Below are positions 1 through 5,967 of a stretch of 17,742 nucleotides of DNA, one piece after another (the first letter of the stretch is position 1; the number at the start of each line of letters is the position of its first letter). The translations under genes and the position numbers were made by a program. The notes under the pieces are model-generated. The model was not told the origin of the DNA. It saw only the letters and a list, made by a program, of their open reading frames with translations, and made no database searches. Location of the stretch: contig CAYNST010000066.1 of NCBI GenBank assembly GCA_964399955.1, forward strand, positions 1-17,742, given 5' to 3'. Origin of the DNA: CAYNST01 sp964399955 (GTDB taxonomy: Bacteria > Pseudomonadota > Gammaproteobacteria > Pseudomonadales > Cellvibrionaceae).

Positions 1-44
1 GGCGTGGCGGCCAAAGAAACCTGATGCTTACGAGCTCTGGGCAT
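1..44 (-). CDS. REP-associated tyrosine transposase (RAYT, Y1_Tnp family), N-terminal fragment cut by window edge
   Basis: Only the first 14 codons are present, reading MPRARKHQVSLAAT, and the gene continues off the left edge. Proteins of the RAYT/IS200-like Y1 transposase family commonly begin with a very similar basic stretch followed by a TPYYHCVSR-type block; that block would lie just outside the window. The start is well supported: AAGGAGG lies six bases upstream of the ATG. Known family role: single-strand-specific HUH transposases with one catalytic tyrosine that act on REP-type palindromes. A GTGCCTGTCC motif lies about 215 bases upstream, at 259-268. Whether the gene is complete or active cannot be seen. 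Confidence 0.72.
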   Translation of the reverse strand, partial: MPRARKHQVSLAAT

Positions 45-258
45 GACAGACCTCCTTGTGTGCATGACTGTTCAAGCATACAGAAGGGTTGCCCGGCATT
101 CAAGCACTGGCGTGGATATCCGTGTTAGGGTGGCGTTTCTATTCGGGTTTTCTTTGGTTTTTGGCGAATCCGGTGCCTAATCTACCCTTTTGGGCCACCA
201 TCACGCGCACTGCTCCTGTAAGTTGCGCATCCGCGTCAAATTCCAGCCGTCTCTTGCA

Positions 259-274
259 GTGCCTGTCCTTTTTT
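259..274. repeat. GTGCCTGTCC-T-run motif, possibly RAYT-associated
   Basis: The plus strand reads GTGCCTGTCC followed by a T run; on the minus strand this is an A run followed by GGACAGGCAC. It begins only a few bases after the stop codon of the lipoprotein gene (278-991). The same core recurs several times at 1356-1417. Motifs of this kind occur beside RAYT genes in proteobacteria, and one starts at the left edge here, but that link is inferred from memory and proximity. Confidence 0.4.
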
Positions 275-277
275 GCT

Positions 278-991
278 TTAAACGCCCGGCCCGCTCAGTT
301 CCTCATAGGTTACGTTGTCGACAGATGCTTCGCAGCTGATGATATCGAACGTTCGACTACTGGAATCGAGTACCGCAGCATTTTGCGAGCTTAGCCGATT
401 GACCACGCGAAGATCAGAGAAGTATTCCTGCCACAACTCTAGCTCTTGGTCCATATTTTCATCAGCCGCGAACTGTACGACGTAGGTTCCGATGTATGGT
501 GTTTGATTGGAAGAAAAAGAAGAATTAAAGCATCGGGTATACTTCGGTAAAAATCGGAGCACCACCGAGCCGTCCGTCGTCAATTGCAGTTCTTCATTCT
601 CAACACTATAGGATACGACCTCGCCAAGTGAATCAACCACAAATCGATTCTGTGCTAGAGCCTGCTCGCTCATATCGGGACACGGCAGCTCAGTAGGCCT
701 GGGCCTTTCGATTACCATGGCTCCGCTTATCTGCACCAGATCCACGGGTTCCAATGCAATTAGGAGTCTCGTGGAATAGGTGTTGCAGTCAATCGTACCT
801 TGACTTTGACCGCTTGCAGCAATCTGAAGGGTGTAGGAGGTGCCAACCCTAACCGGGTGTTCCATCCCCGGGTACCCTATCTCTACTAGCTCCCAATTCC
901 TCGACAACGGATCGAAGGCGTCTGGAGTGTATGAACTGCCGTAGCAACCGGCTAAGAGAACGATAGCCGGTATAAGTGGGGAAAGGTGCAT
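278..991 (-). CDS. Lipoprotein with META/HslJ-like domain
   Basis: A 237-residue protein of unknown exact role. The N-terminus is a short lipoprotein signal with lipobox L13-A14-G15-C16; residue 17 is Tyr, so outer-membrane sorting by the Lol system is likely. Residues about 32-145 look like a META/HslJ-type domain: an initial W-x-L, a central G-T-I-D-C-N-x-Y segment, a later Cys (in LPCPDM), an F-x-x-x-L-x-x-V segment, and a closing L-x-L-x-x-x-G-S-x-V-x-R-F strand. E. coli HslJ, the type member, is linked to novobiocin resistance and envelope stress, but that function cannot be transferred. About 90 further residues with two cysteines follow and match nothing I recognise. An AGGAA ribosome binding site lies about ten bases before the ATG. 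The stop codon is nearly adjacent to a short repeat (259-274), so the native 3' end may have been altered. Confidence 0.7.
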   Translation of the reverse strand: MHLSPLIPAIVLLAGCYGSSYTPDAFDPLSRNWELVEIGYPGMEHPVRVGTSYTLQIAASGQSQGTIDCNTYSTRLLIALEPVDLVQISGAMVIERPRPTELPCPDMSEQALAQNRFVVDSLGEVVSYSVENEELQLTTDGSVVLRFLPKYTRCFNSSFSSNQTPYIGTYVVQFAADENMDQELELWQEYFSDLRVVNRLSSQNAAVLDSSSRTFDIISCEASVDNVTYEELSGPGV

Positions 992-1094
992 AGTCTCTGC
1001 TTCCTAGATAGGTATAACTCCATCACAGCACCAATACTACTTGATCTGCGGTCTAGCTGATGTGACGTGCCTTCCAGGGTGCAGGTGAGCCGGG

Positions 1095-1348
1095 TGTTAA
1101 TGGCCATTTAAACGACTCCGCTTCTGGCCAACAATTTTGACCCACCTCAGGTGGCTTTGGCCATAAAACTCTGTAGCTTTCCCGGCTACATGCATTGGCC
1201 GGGGGCAGATCATTGAAGGGGCCTGTCGGTCCGGGCCATCAGCCGGGAGCTGGGCATCGCACGCAACACGGTGCGCAAGTACCTGAAGCTGGATGAGACG
1301 ACCATTGGCGAGGCTCAGGTAGCCCCCTCGCGCAGCAAGCGACTGCGC
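1095..1348 (+). mobile_element. Truncated left end of an IS21-family element
   Basis: Three TGGCCA hexamers (1101-1106, 1125-1130, 1158-1163) lie in a stretch that includes TTTTGACCCACC. They are followed by a reading frame encoding an IstA-like helix-turn-helix (1220-1348). IS21-family ends carry multiple repeats that bind the transposase ahead of istA, which fits this arrangement. CCACCT-c-AGGTGG (1142-1154) is a perfect inverted repeat. No istB, no rest of istA and no right end are visible, so this is a relic. The outer boundary near 1095 is an inference from the first TG before the hexamers. Confidence 0.5.
1220..1348 (+). pseudogene. istA: IS21 transposase IstA, N-terminal helix-turn-helix fragment
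   Basis: The frame reads GLSVRAISRELGIARNTVRK, then YLKLDE, and continues to about PSRSKRLR. This is the classic IstA N-terminal DNA-binding helix-turn-helix (R-A-I-x-R-E-L-G-I-x-R-N-T-V-R-K-Y-L). About 43 residues remain of a family whose members are usually several hundred residues long; the DDE catalytic domain is absent. Upstream the frame is broken: a TGA occurs two codons before the fragment, and a plausible upstream continuation (encoding Q-I-I-E-G) lies in another frame, separated by a run of four G at 1218-1221. Downstream, the frame runs straight into short CTGTGCC repeats that look foreign to istA. Confidence 0.55.
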
Positions 1349-1355
1349 CTTTTAG

Positions 1356-1417
1356 CTGTGCCTGTCCCTGCTGTGCCTGGTGCCTGTCCCTGCTGTGCCT
1401 GTCTGTCCTGCTGTGCC
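1356..1417. repeat. Short imperfect tandem repeats of TGTGCCTGTCCCTGC type
   Basis: Imperfect direct repeats of TGTGCCTGTCCCTGC and shorter derivatives fill about 60 bases: full copy at 1357-1371, then variants starting near 1372, 1381, 1394 and 1412. The core GTGCCTGTCC is shared with 259-268. The array sits exactly where the IstA reading frame stops resembling IstA, marking a junction. Nothing here suggests a CRISPR array: there are no unique spacers of constant length. Confidence 0.6.
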
Positions 1418-1524
1418 GAAAAGCTGTGCAATAATGAACCGGCATCTGCAGGCATCATAGCGCTACTGCTCGGCGTTTTTTCATGTTCCAAACAGTTGGC
1501 TCGATTTGAATTGCCTTGACCTCC

Positions 1525-1548
1525 ACTCGGCTACAACCACAGCCGAGT
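1525..1548 (-). other. Stem-loop downstream of the 728-residue protein gene
   Basis: A perfect 8-bp stem (ACTCGGCT / AGCCGAGT) with an 8-base loop lies about 45 bases after the stop codon at 1593. It is not followed by a T run on either strand, so it is not a standard intrinsic terminator. It could protect the 3' end of the transcript or be incidental. Apart from this hairpin, the IS21 remnant and the short repeats, the interval 992-1592 holds nothing I recognise. Confidence 0.3.
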
Positions 1549-1592
1549 CTGCCGGCCTTGCGAACCGGGCCAAATTCTATAGTGCCCCCAAG

Positions 1593-3779
1593 TCAGGGCG
1601 ACTCGGAAGAGGCCGGTTCAGTGACGACCGGCGCAGGAGATGTAACCTTTCCCGGCAGCCACGGGCAGTTTCCGGACCACCGGCACCAACCCAAGGCAAA
1701 AACGATCACCAGCGCCAGCACAGCAAGCAGACTTGGCCAGGCACTCTTCTTTTCTGCGTAAGGATCGTGCAGATTGCGCTTGGCGCCGGCGGGCAGTGCG
1801 GCAATCTCTGTAAGTTTGCTGCCAAAGGGAATGTTGATTTTAACCTGACTGTTGACCGCCCAACCCGACGCATCAAGAATGGGCCCAAGGTTACGCTGGC
1901 GCAGTTTTAGCCACGCGATGAAAACGGAGGGCCCACTGATGAGAACGAACAAGCCCACCAAACCAAGCGGCATCAACCAACCCAATCCGAAGAACGCCTG
2001 CAGCAGCAACCCTAGAGCTGTAGCTATACCGCCGACGGCCACTCCCAGCAGCGCAACAATGCTTAGATCAAATTTGGGCTTGGGCACCGCCTGTGCTGTC
2101 TTTGCATCAGTGGCAGTGAACGCTTGGGAGGCTTTGCTTTCCAGTGATGCCTGCCGCTCTGCATCGGCGGCGCTGGCCCGTTTGGCCGACTGCTCTTCGA
2201 TAAAGCGAATCAGCCGCTTATAAGGAGAGAAAAAAGCCTGGCGAATGCTGATGGGGTTTTCTATTAGCTTGGTGATGGTCGCATCCCAATCCCGCCCCGC
2301 CCGGTCAAAAAATACGCCGTTGCGGCCAACCAGCAGGTTGTCCGGCGCTCCACCTGTGAATGCCACTGCTATGGTCTTTTTAAGACCGCCCGGACGAGTG
2401 CAATCGCAGTAAACTAAAAAGCACTTGCTCAGACCCGCGAGAAGAGCGTGCTTCGCCGAGTCCTGAACTTCAATGCACAACTCGCAGGCTCGGCCGTCCA
2501 AATACAGTGTACCTGCTTCAAAAACCGCTCTCCGTTCGTCGGAATAGAACTCCGTGAAGTTAACGAAGTTATCGAGCAGCATTTTCAGATGCAAACGGTA
2601 CCGAATCAACTTCTCAACGTCGGCAAACGCCTGTACCTGGGGCTTGACGGCGAGGTCATCGGCGATCAGATTTTGCAATCGCGTCTTGTCGTCACTCTTG
2701 ACCAGTTGCATCAATCGCTCGGGACTCAGGAATGCGACCTCTCTACCCGCTTCGCCGTCGCGCCATGCCTGATAAGCATCAAATTCGCCCTTAATCTTTT
2801 GCCAGTCTGCAAAAGTGAGTGCATCTGTTCTTCCGGAGACGGGCTGAATTACCTTGACTGCAGCTTCCTCTATTGCTTTTCCCCAAGCGGGGTTCAAACC
2901 GCTTGCCAGGTCCAGTTGGGCAGTCGGGGTTATCTTGGCCAGAGGAAAGCTAAGAAGCTCGCGGCAATCGGCCGAAAGGCTCGTCCCGGCCAACGTGCCC
3001 CAGGTGAGCAAAGACTGGTTCAACTGATCCACCGCCAGAGGATCAAATTGTGCAGCGCGGCAACGACTGAAATAATCGTCAATTTTCACGCGCACTGCGT
3101 TCAGAGACGCAAAAGCGTCGGCAAAGCTGACTGCGGGATTCAGCCATTTCTTCTCCTCATTGGCAAGCCAGTCCACCCGTGCGACCGCCGCCGCAAAAAA
3201 CTGATCAGCAATGCTTTGATCAACGCCGGGTTTACCGGAGCTGTCGGTAACGGAGGGAAAGGCACGCATCACCTCCACCATCAAAGCCTTTAGGTCAGAG
3301 TCAGCGGTGGAGCTTACCACGACCACGCCATCGCCATTCAGCGGCGCAGTCGCCAAGGCCGACTGCTGTATTTCGGCATCTGCAAGCGTGATGGCCAACT
3401 GGTCTTGCTTGCCCAGAAAAGACAACATGGTCCTGATGCTGGCTACAAGCGCAGCCCCTTCCGGGGTTGACTCGTTCAGCGCATCAAGCGGTATTTCTGC
3501 TGCGGGCTGCAACAACAGCCCCGGATCTTTCAGACAAGCGCAGGCCCATTTGACTGCGGTAACTACCTCAGGCACTCGCACGCGTGAGTCTGCGTCGGTA
3601 TCGATGAAACGCAAAGTCTTCTCATCAAAGTGAAGCCCCGTGACCGGGCAGGCCAAGGCGGCCCAGAGCTTTGGGTCCAACTGGTCGATGTGATCAAGGT
3701 CAGCGCCCGAGCGCATCAACGCCTGGTCGAAACCGCCAATGCGGGAGAAACACCATGAGTGAGTGGATGCGCTAGTCAT
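1593..3779 (-). CDS. Conserved-looking membrane-anchored protein of unknown function with an EF-hand loop
   Basis: A 728-residue protein of no recognised function. There is no signal peptide; the first 560 or so residues are soluble in character. Residues 60-71 form a canonical EF-hand calcium loop with Asp at positions 1, 3 and 5 and Glu at position 12 (DTDADSRVRVPE), although Arg at positions 7 and 9 is unusual. Three hydrophobic segments lie at the C-terminus, about residues 573-597, 601-624 and 682-699. Between the second and third is a linker with G-P-I-L-D-A-S-G-W-A-V-N and K-I-N-I-P-F-G blocks, which I associate with conserved bacterial membrane proteins of unknown function. The tail is Pro/Ser/Glu-rich. 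Topology prediction would place the large N-terminal part in the cytoplasm. The start gives a clean reading frame, but no strong ribosome binding site precedes it. The gene stands alone, with mobile-element remnants on both sides. Confidence 0.85.
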   Translation of the reverse strand: MTSASTHSWCFSRIGGFDQALMRSGADLDHIDQLDPKLWAALACPVTGLHFDEKTLRFIDTDADSRVRVPEVVTAVKWACACLKDPGLLLQPAAEIPLDALNESTPEGAALVASIRTMLSFLGKQDQLAITLADAEIQQSALATAPLNGDGVVVVSSTADSDLKALMVEVMRAFPSVTDSSGKPGVDQSIADQFFAAAVARVDWLANEEKKWLNPAVSFADAFASLNAVRVKIDDYFSRCRAAQFDPLAVDQLNQSLLTWGTLAGTSLSADCRELLSFPLAKITPTAQLDLASGLNPAWGKAIEEAAVKVIQPVSGRTDALTFADWQKIKGEFDAYQAWRDGEAGREVAFLSPERLMQLVKSDDKTRLQNLIADDLAVKPQVQAFADVEKLIRYRLHLKMLLDNFVNFTEFYSDERRAVFEAGTLYLDGRACELCIEVQDSAKHALLAGLSKCFLVYCDCTRPGGLKKTIAVAFTGGAPDNLLVGRNGVFFDRAGRDWDATITKLIENPISIRQAFFSPYKRLIRFIEEQSAKRASAADAERQASLESKASQAFTATDAKTAQAVPKPKFDLSIVALLGVAVGGIATALGLLLQAFFGLGWLMPLGLVGLFVLISGPSVFIAWLKLRQRNLGPILDASGWAVNSQVKINIPFGSKLTEIAALPAGAKRNLHDPYAEKKSAWPSLLAVLALVIVFALGWCRWSGNCPWLPGKVTSPAPVVTEPASSESP

Positions 3780-3968
3780 AGTCCGATCTGTAAGTAGGAA
3801 AACGTGAGGCCTATGAAGCGAGGCGGGAGATGGGAGTAATGATAAAGTGCTTCGGGATTCAAAGTCCAGCTATAACGACCGTGGCTCGAAGGCACGGGCA
3901 TAAACCATTTCGCGCAGCTGATGGCAGATAGGCAAAGCGCCTTTCAGCCGGCGGAACGGCAGTGTGGC

Positions 3969-4046
3969 AAACATCAATTCACTTGGCAGCCACATCTTTT
4001 CCATCACTGCGTCAGCCTCCGTGCACGCCAAGCGTTTCTCTGTGGA
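3969..4046 (+). pseudogene. Decayed N-terminal fragment of a RAYT/IS200-type transposase
   Basis: Twenty-six codons read K-H-Q, seven variable residues, then FHHCVSLRARQAFLCG. The RAYT family has K-H-Q, seven residues, then YYHCVSRCVRRAFLCG with the same spacing, so the match is gap-free. No good start codon with a ribosome binding site precedes it, and after the final Gly the family resemblance ends. The copy is a relic and differs from the transposase beginning at 1-44. The rest of the interval 3780-4285 has open frames on both strands, but I recognise nothing in it. Confidence 0.42.
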
Positions 4047-4285
4047 CGAGCCTGGACGACAGCGGCTCATGAGAATAATGCGCACTTTCTGTGCTGCACC
4101 CTGTCTAGGCCGCCTTTAGGGCTGCTCCAGCCCGTTCCTGAGTGGATGGCGACCCTTTTCCTACCTGGCCATGGGAAAATTCGGGCGTGAGCTGAATAGC
4201 CGCCCATGCTGCCCCCAATCTTCGCATATGTCAGCATGGCGCGGCTGGCGGTCATGAAAGGCGGGAAAGCACCCAAAGCAGAGTA

Positions 4286-4834
4286 TTAGAGAGGGGGGCT
4301 GGGATCGTCATTTTTTAAAACTCTTTTATCGTGATTCAAATTCATCAGGAATACAGCCGCTGCCAAGGCCAAAACCGACAAAGCCAGGTATATTGCATCC
4401 AACGGAGTGGAAAACTTGATGTCCACTACCGCTCGGAAAAATTCGATAATCACCGCAAGAATCACCACCCTTACAATCTTATCCTTCAGCTCATCAAATG
4501 TTTGAATATTGAAAGGATGAGCGACACCACTGCTTTCCGATTCGTCAATCGGAGAAATGAACAGCCTGTATGCTCCCGCACCGAATATAAGCAATACCAC
4601 CGCCACCAAATAGATATCAACAGCTAGAATAATATCAGTGATGATAAACTCATGAACATCCTGATCACCCTGCCCAAGATAATACTCTAATGTCATACTA
4701 GCCACTTTTAAAATATCCAGGGTGCCGACAATGAAAAGCACTAAGGAACCCAGAAGACTGGAAACAACGGCAATAAGCACCAGAAATCTTGAATTCCACA
4801 ATATTTTTTCAAATATAACTTCGATTTTATTCAT
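4286..4834 (-). CDS. YqhA/UPF0114-family-like inner membrane protein
   Basis: A 182-residue integral membrane protein with four hydrophobic segments at about residues 17-38, 63-92, 117-137 and 148-167. The order and spacing resemble E. coli YqhA (UPF0114), including a D-I-I-L-x-V-D-I-Y-L-V-x-V-V-L-L helix followed by G-x-Y-R-L-F-I-S-P-I-D, a loop with F-D-E-L-K-D-K-I, then a hydrophobic helix ending F-F-R-A-V-V-D. The family has no well-established biochemical function. It is slightly longer than YqhA because of an acidic loop around residue 96 and a polar C-terminal tail. An AAGGG sequence about ten bases upstream of the ATG could serve as ribosome binding site. The local DNA is clearly more AT-rich than the genes on either side, which may indicate separate acquisition. 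Confidence 0.68.
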   Translation of the reverse strand: MNKIEVIFEKILWNSRFLVLIAVVSSLLGSLVLFIVGTLDILKVASMTLEYYLGQGDQDVHEFIITDIILAVDIYLVAVVLLIFGAGAYRLFISPIDESESSGVAHPFNIQTFDELKDKIVRVVILAVIIEFFRAVVDIKFSTPLDAIYLALSVLALAAAVFLMNLNHDKRVLKNDDPSPPL

Positions 4835-4920
4835 CGTATAAAGCCCTTAAAATCCTGACAAAAAATACGGCACTGCGAAAATCCGTATGGGCTCATAACA
4901 AAGCGCCTCGCCCCCGGGCC

Positions 4921-5160
4921 ATGAGAAACGCCGATAAAGTCAATGAATACTATCCAAGGTCAACGGGTTTTCCTGCACCGTGAGATATCAGCAGGGTTGA
5001 TCTGCGCCTACAAGACCACCGGATTGACTTAGTCATAGAGTATATCGGCGAAGAAGGTGTTTGTCTGGACTGCCGAACACTGCGGCGCGCTGAACAGCGC
5101 ACAGTTTGGTTTACACTGATCCGGGAAGAACCGATTTTCCAGTTCCACCCAAGCCGGTGA
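4921..5160 (+). pseudogene. Possible decayed ISL3-type transposase N-terminus
   Basis: Read from the ATG at 4921, the frame gives 20 codons ending F-P-A-P, a TGA at 4981-4983, then 58 codons beginning DISRVDLRLQDHRIDLVIEY and including G-V-C-L-D-C and E-Q-R-T-V-W before a TGA at 5158-5160. ISL3-family transposases have near their N-terminus a P-P-W-x-V-x-x-V segment, a strand resembling R-L-D-I-x-I-x-F, a Cys-x-x-Cys finger and an E-R-T-W-R-H-L segment. The internal TGA falls where the Trp of P-P-W would be, so a TGG-to-TGA change is an economical explanation. The finger here is C-L-D-C, as in the family. The fragment is short and the match is by eye. The rest of 4835-5256 shows only a 6-bp inverted repeat (ATACGG 4865-4870, CCGTAT 4883-4888). 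Confidence 0.36.
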
Positions 5161-5256
5161 ACCACAGGAGTCGGGGTTTTATTTTGATGCTGGCCTGTGC
5201 CATTCGCTCAGGAATTTTGCCAGCGATTGCTTCGTTTTACTGAAGTCATGGATTGA

Positions 5257-5967
5257 TCAGAGCGGTGAACGTACGGGAAATCGGTATTGCAAATTGACCC
5301 CGATCAGTGTCAACCGCCCATGGTCCAACCCCGTGCTTTGAATGGAGCCACCCAAACTCAGACGGTCGCTTAGTGGTGCGGCAAACCCCAGTCCAATCAA
5401 CCAATTGGTTCCGTGGCGGGTAACCCATTCGTACTGATCGCCAATCATCAGATCGTAACCTGCGGACCAGGACCATAAACCCGCTTTGAGGTACAGCTCC
5501 TGCCCGCCAAACTGAAAAATACTGGCGCGCACACCGAGGTAAAGCCCATCTCCGGATATCGGCGCCCTGGCCTTCAAGAGCCGGCGGAGCGCTTCGCCAT
5601 CGGAGATGATAGCTTCCACTTCCAGCGCCGTTTCACCGGCGTCCACATACCCCAGCTCAACAGCAACATTGCGGTGAACACGATAGCCGTAGAGCAGCTG
5701 CCAGCCCATACGGCTATGGTCCATTCTGGTCAACACTCCTTCCTGGGTATTGCCTGCAAAGTCGTAGTAAAAATGCAGTGTATTCCAGTTGCTGGTGACA
5801 GCAGCCAAGCTGCCCTCAACATAGGCGTATTGAGCGGACTGTGCTTTGACATCCGGACTATGACCAATAAAGATTCCGCTGCTCAACAGCGGCAGCGCAA
5901 CAACAGCCGCTCTGCGCCGCCAATGCTTGCCGGTTGCGCTGGTCTGCCTTTGCGACTTCGGTGGCAT
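5257..5967 (-). other. C-terminal outer-membrane beta-barrel module with its own signal-like segment
   Basis: After the GlyGly-CTERM tail the frame continues from a Met at 5967 for 236 codons. It starts with K-H-W-R-R-R, a hydrophobic stretch (AAVVALPLLSSGIFIG) and a good signal peptidase I site, V-K-A before Q-S-A-Q. The remaining 194 residues alternate polar and aromatic strands (Y-A-Y-V-E-G-S-L; W-Q-L-L-Y-G-Y-R-V; V-A-V-E-L-G-Y-V-D-A-G; L-Y-L-G-V-R-A-S-I-F; L-Y-L-K-A-G-L-W-S-W; W-L-I-G-L-G-F-A; L-T-L-I-G-V-N-L-Q-Y-R-F) and match the size of an eight-stranded OmpA-like barrel. It could be the tail of the giant protein or be translated separately: the Met at 5967 is preceded by AGCAGGCA, only a weak ribosome binding site. 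No stop codon separates it from the giant protein. Confidence 0.75.

Noticed and set aside
89..394. Plus-strand frame of 101 codons at the left end
   Set aside because: It has no ribosome binding site or motif and overlaps the 3' end of the lipoprotein gene.
1356..1417. Short repeats considered as a CRISPR array
   Set aside because: Units are 9-18 bases, imperfect and nearly contiguous, with no regular unique spacers.
2448..3293. Plus-strand open frame of 281 codons opposite the 728-residue gene
   Set aside because: It is a shadow of a well-supported gene and contains no recognisable motif or ribosome binding site.
3870..4085. Minus-strand frame of 71 codons ending in ARAFEPRSL
   Set aside because: It looks somewhat protein-like but is antisense to the RAYT-type fragment, has no convincing start and matches nothing known.
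4865..4888. Inverted repeat ATACGG/CCGTAT upstream of the YqhA-like gene considered as an operator
   Set aside because: A 6-bp arm with a 12-base gap is expected by chance and cannot be tied to a promoter here.
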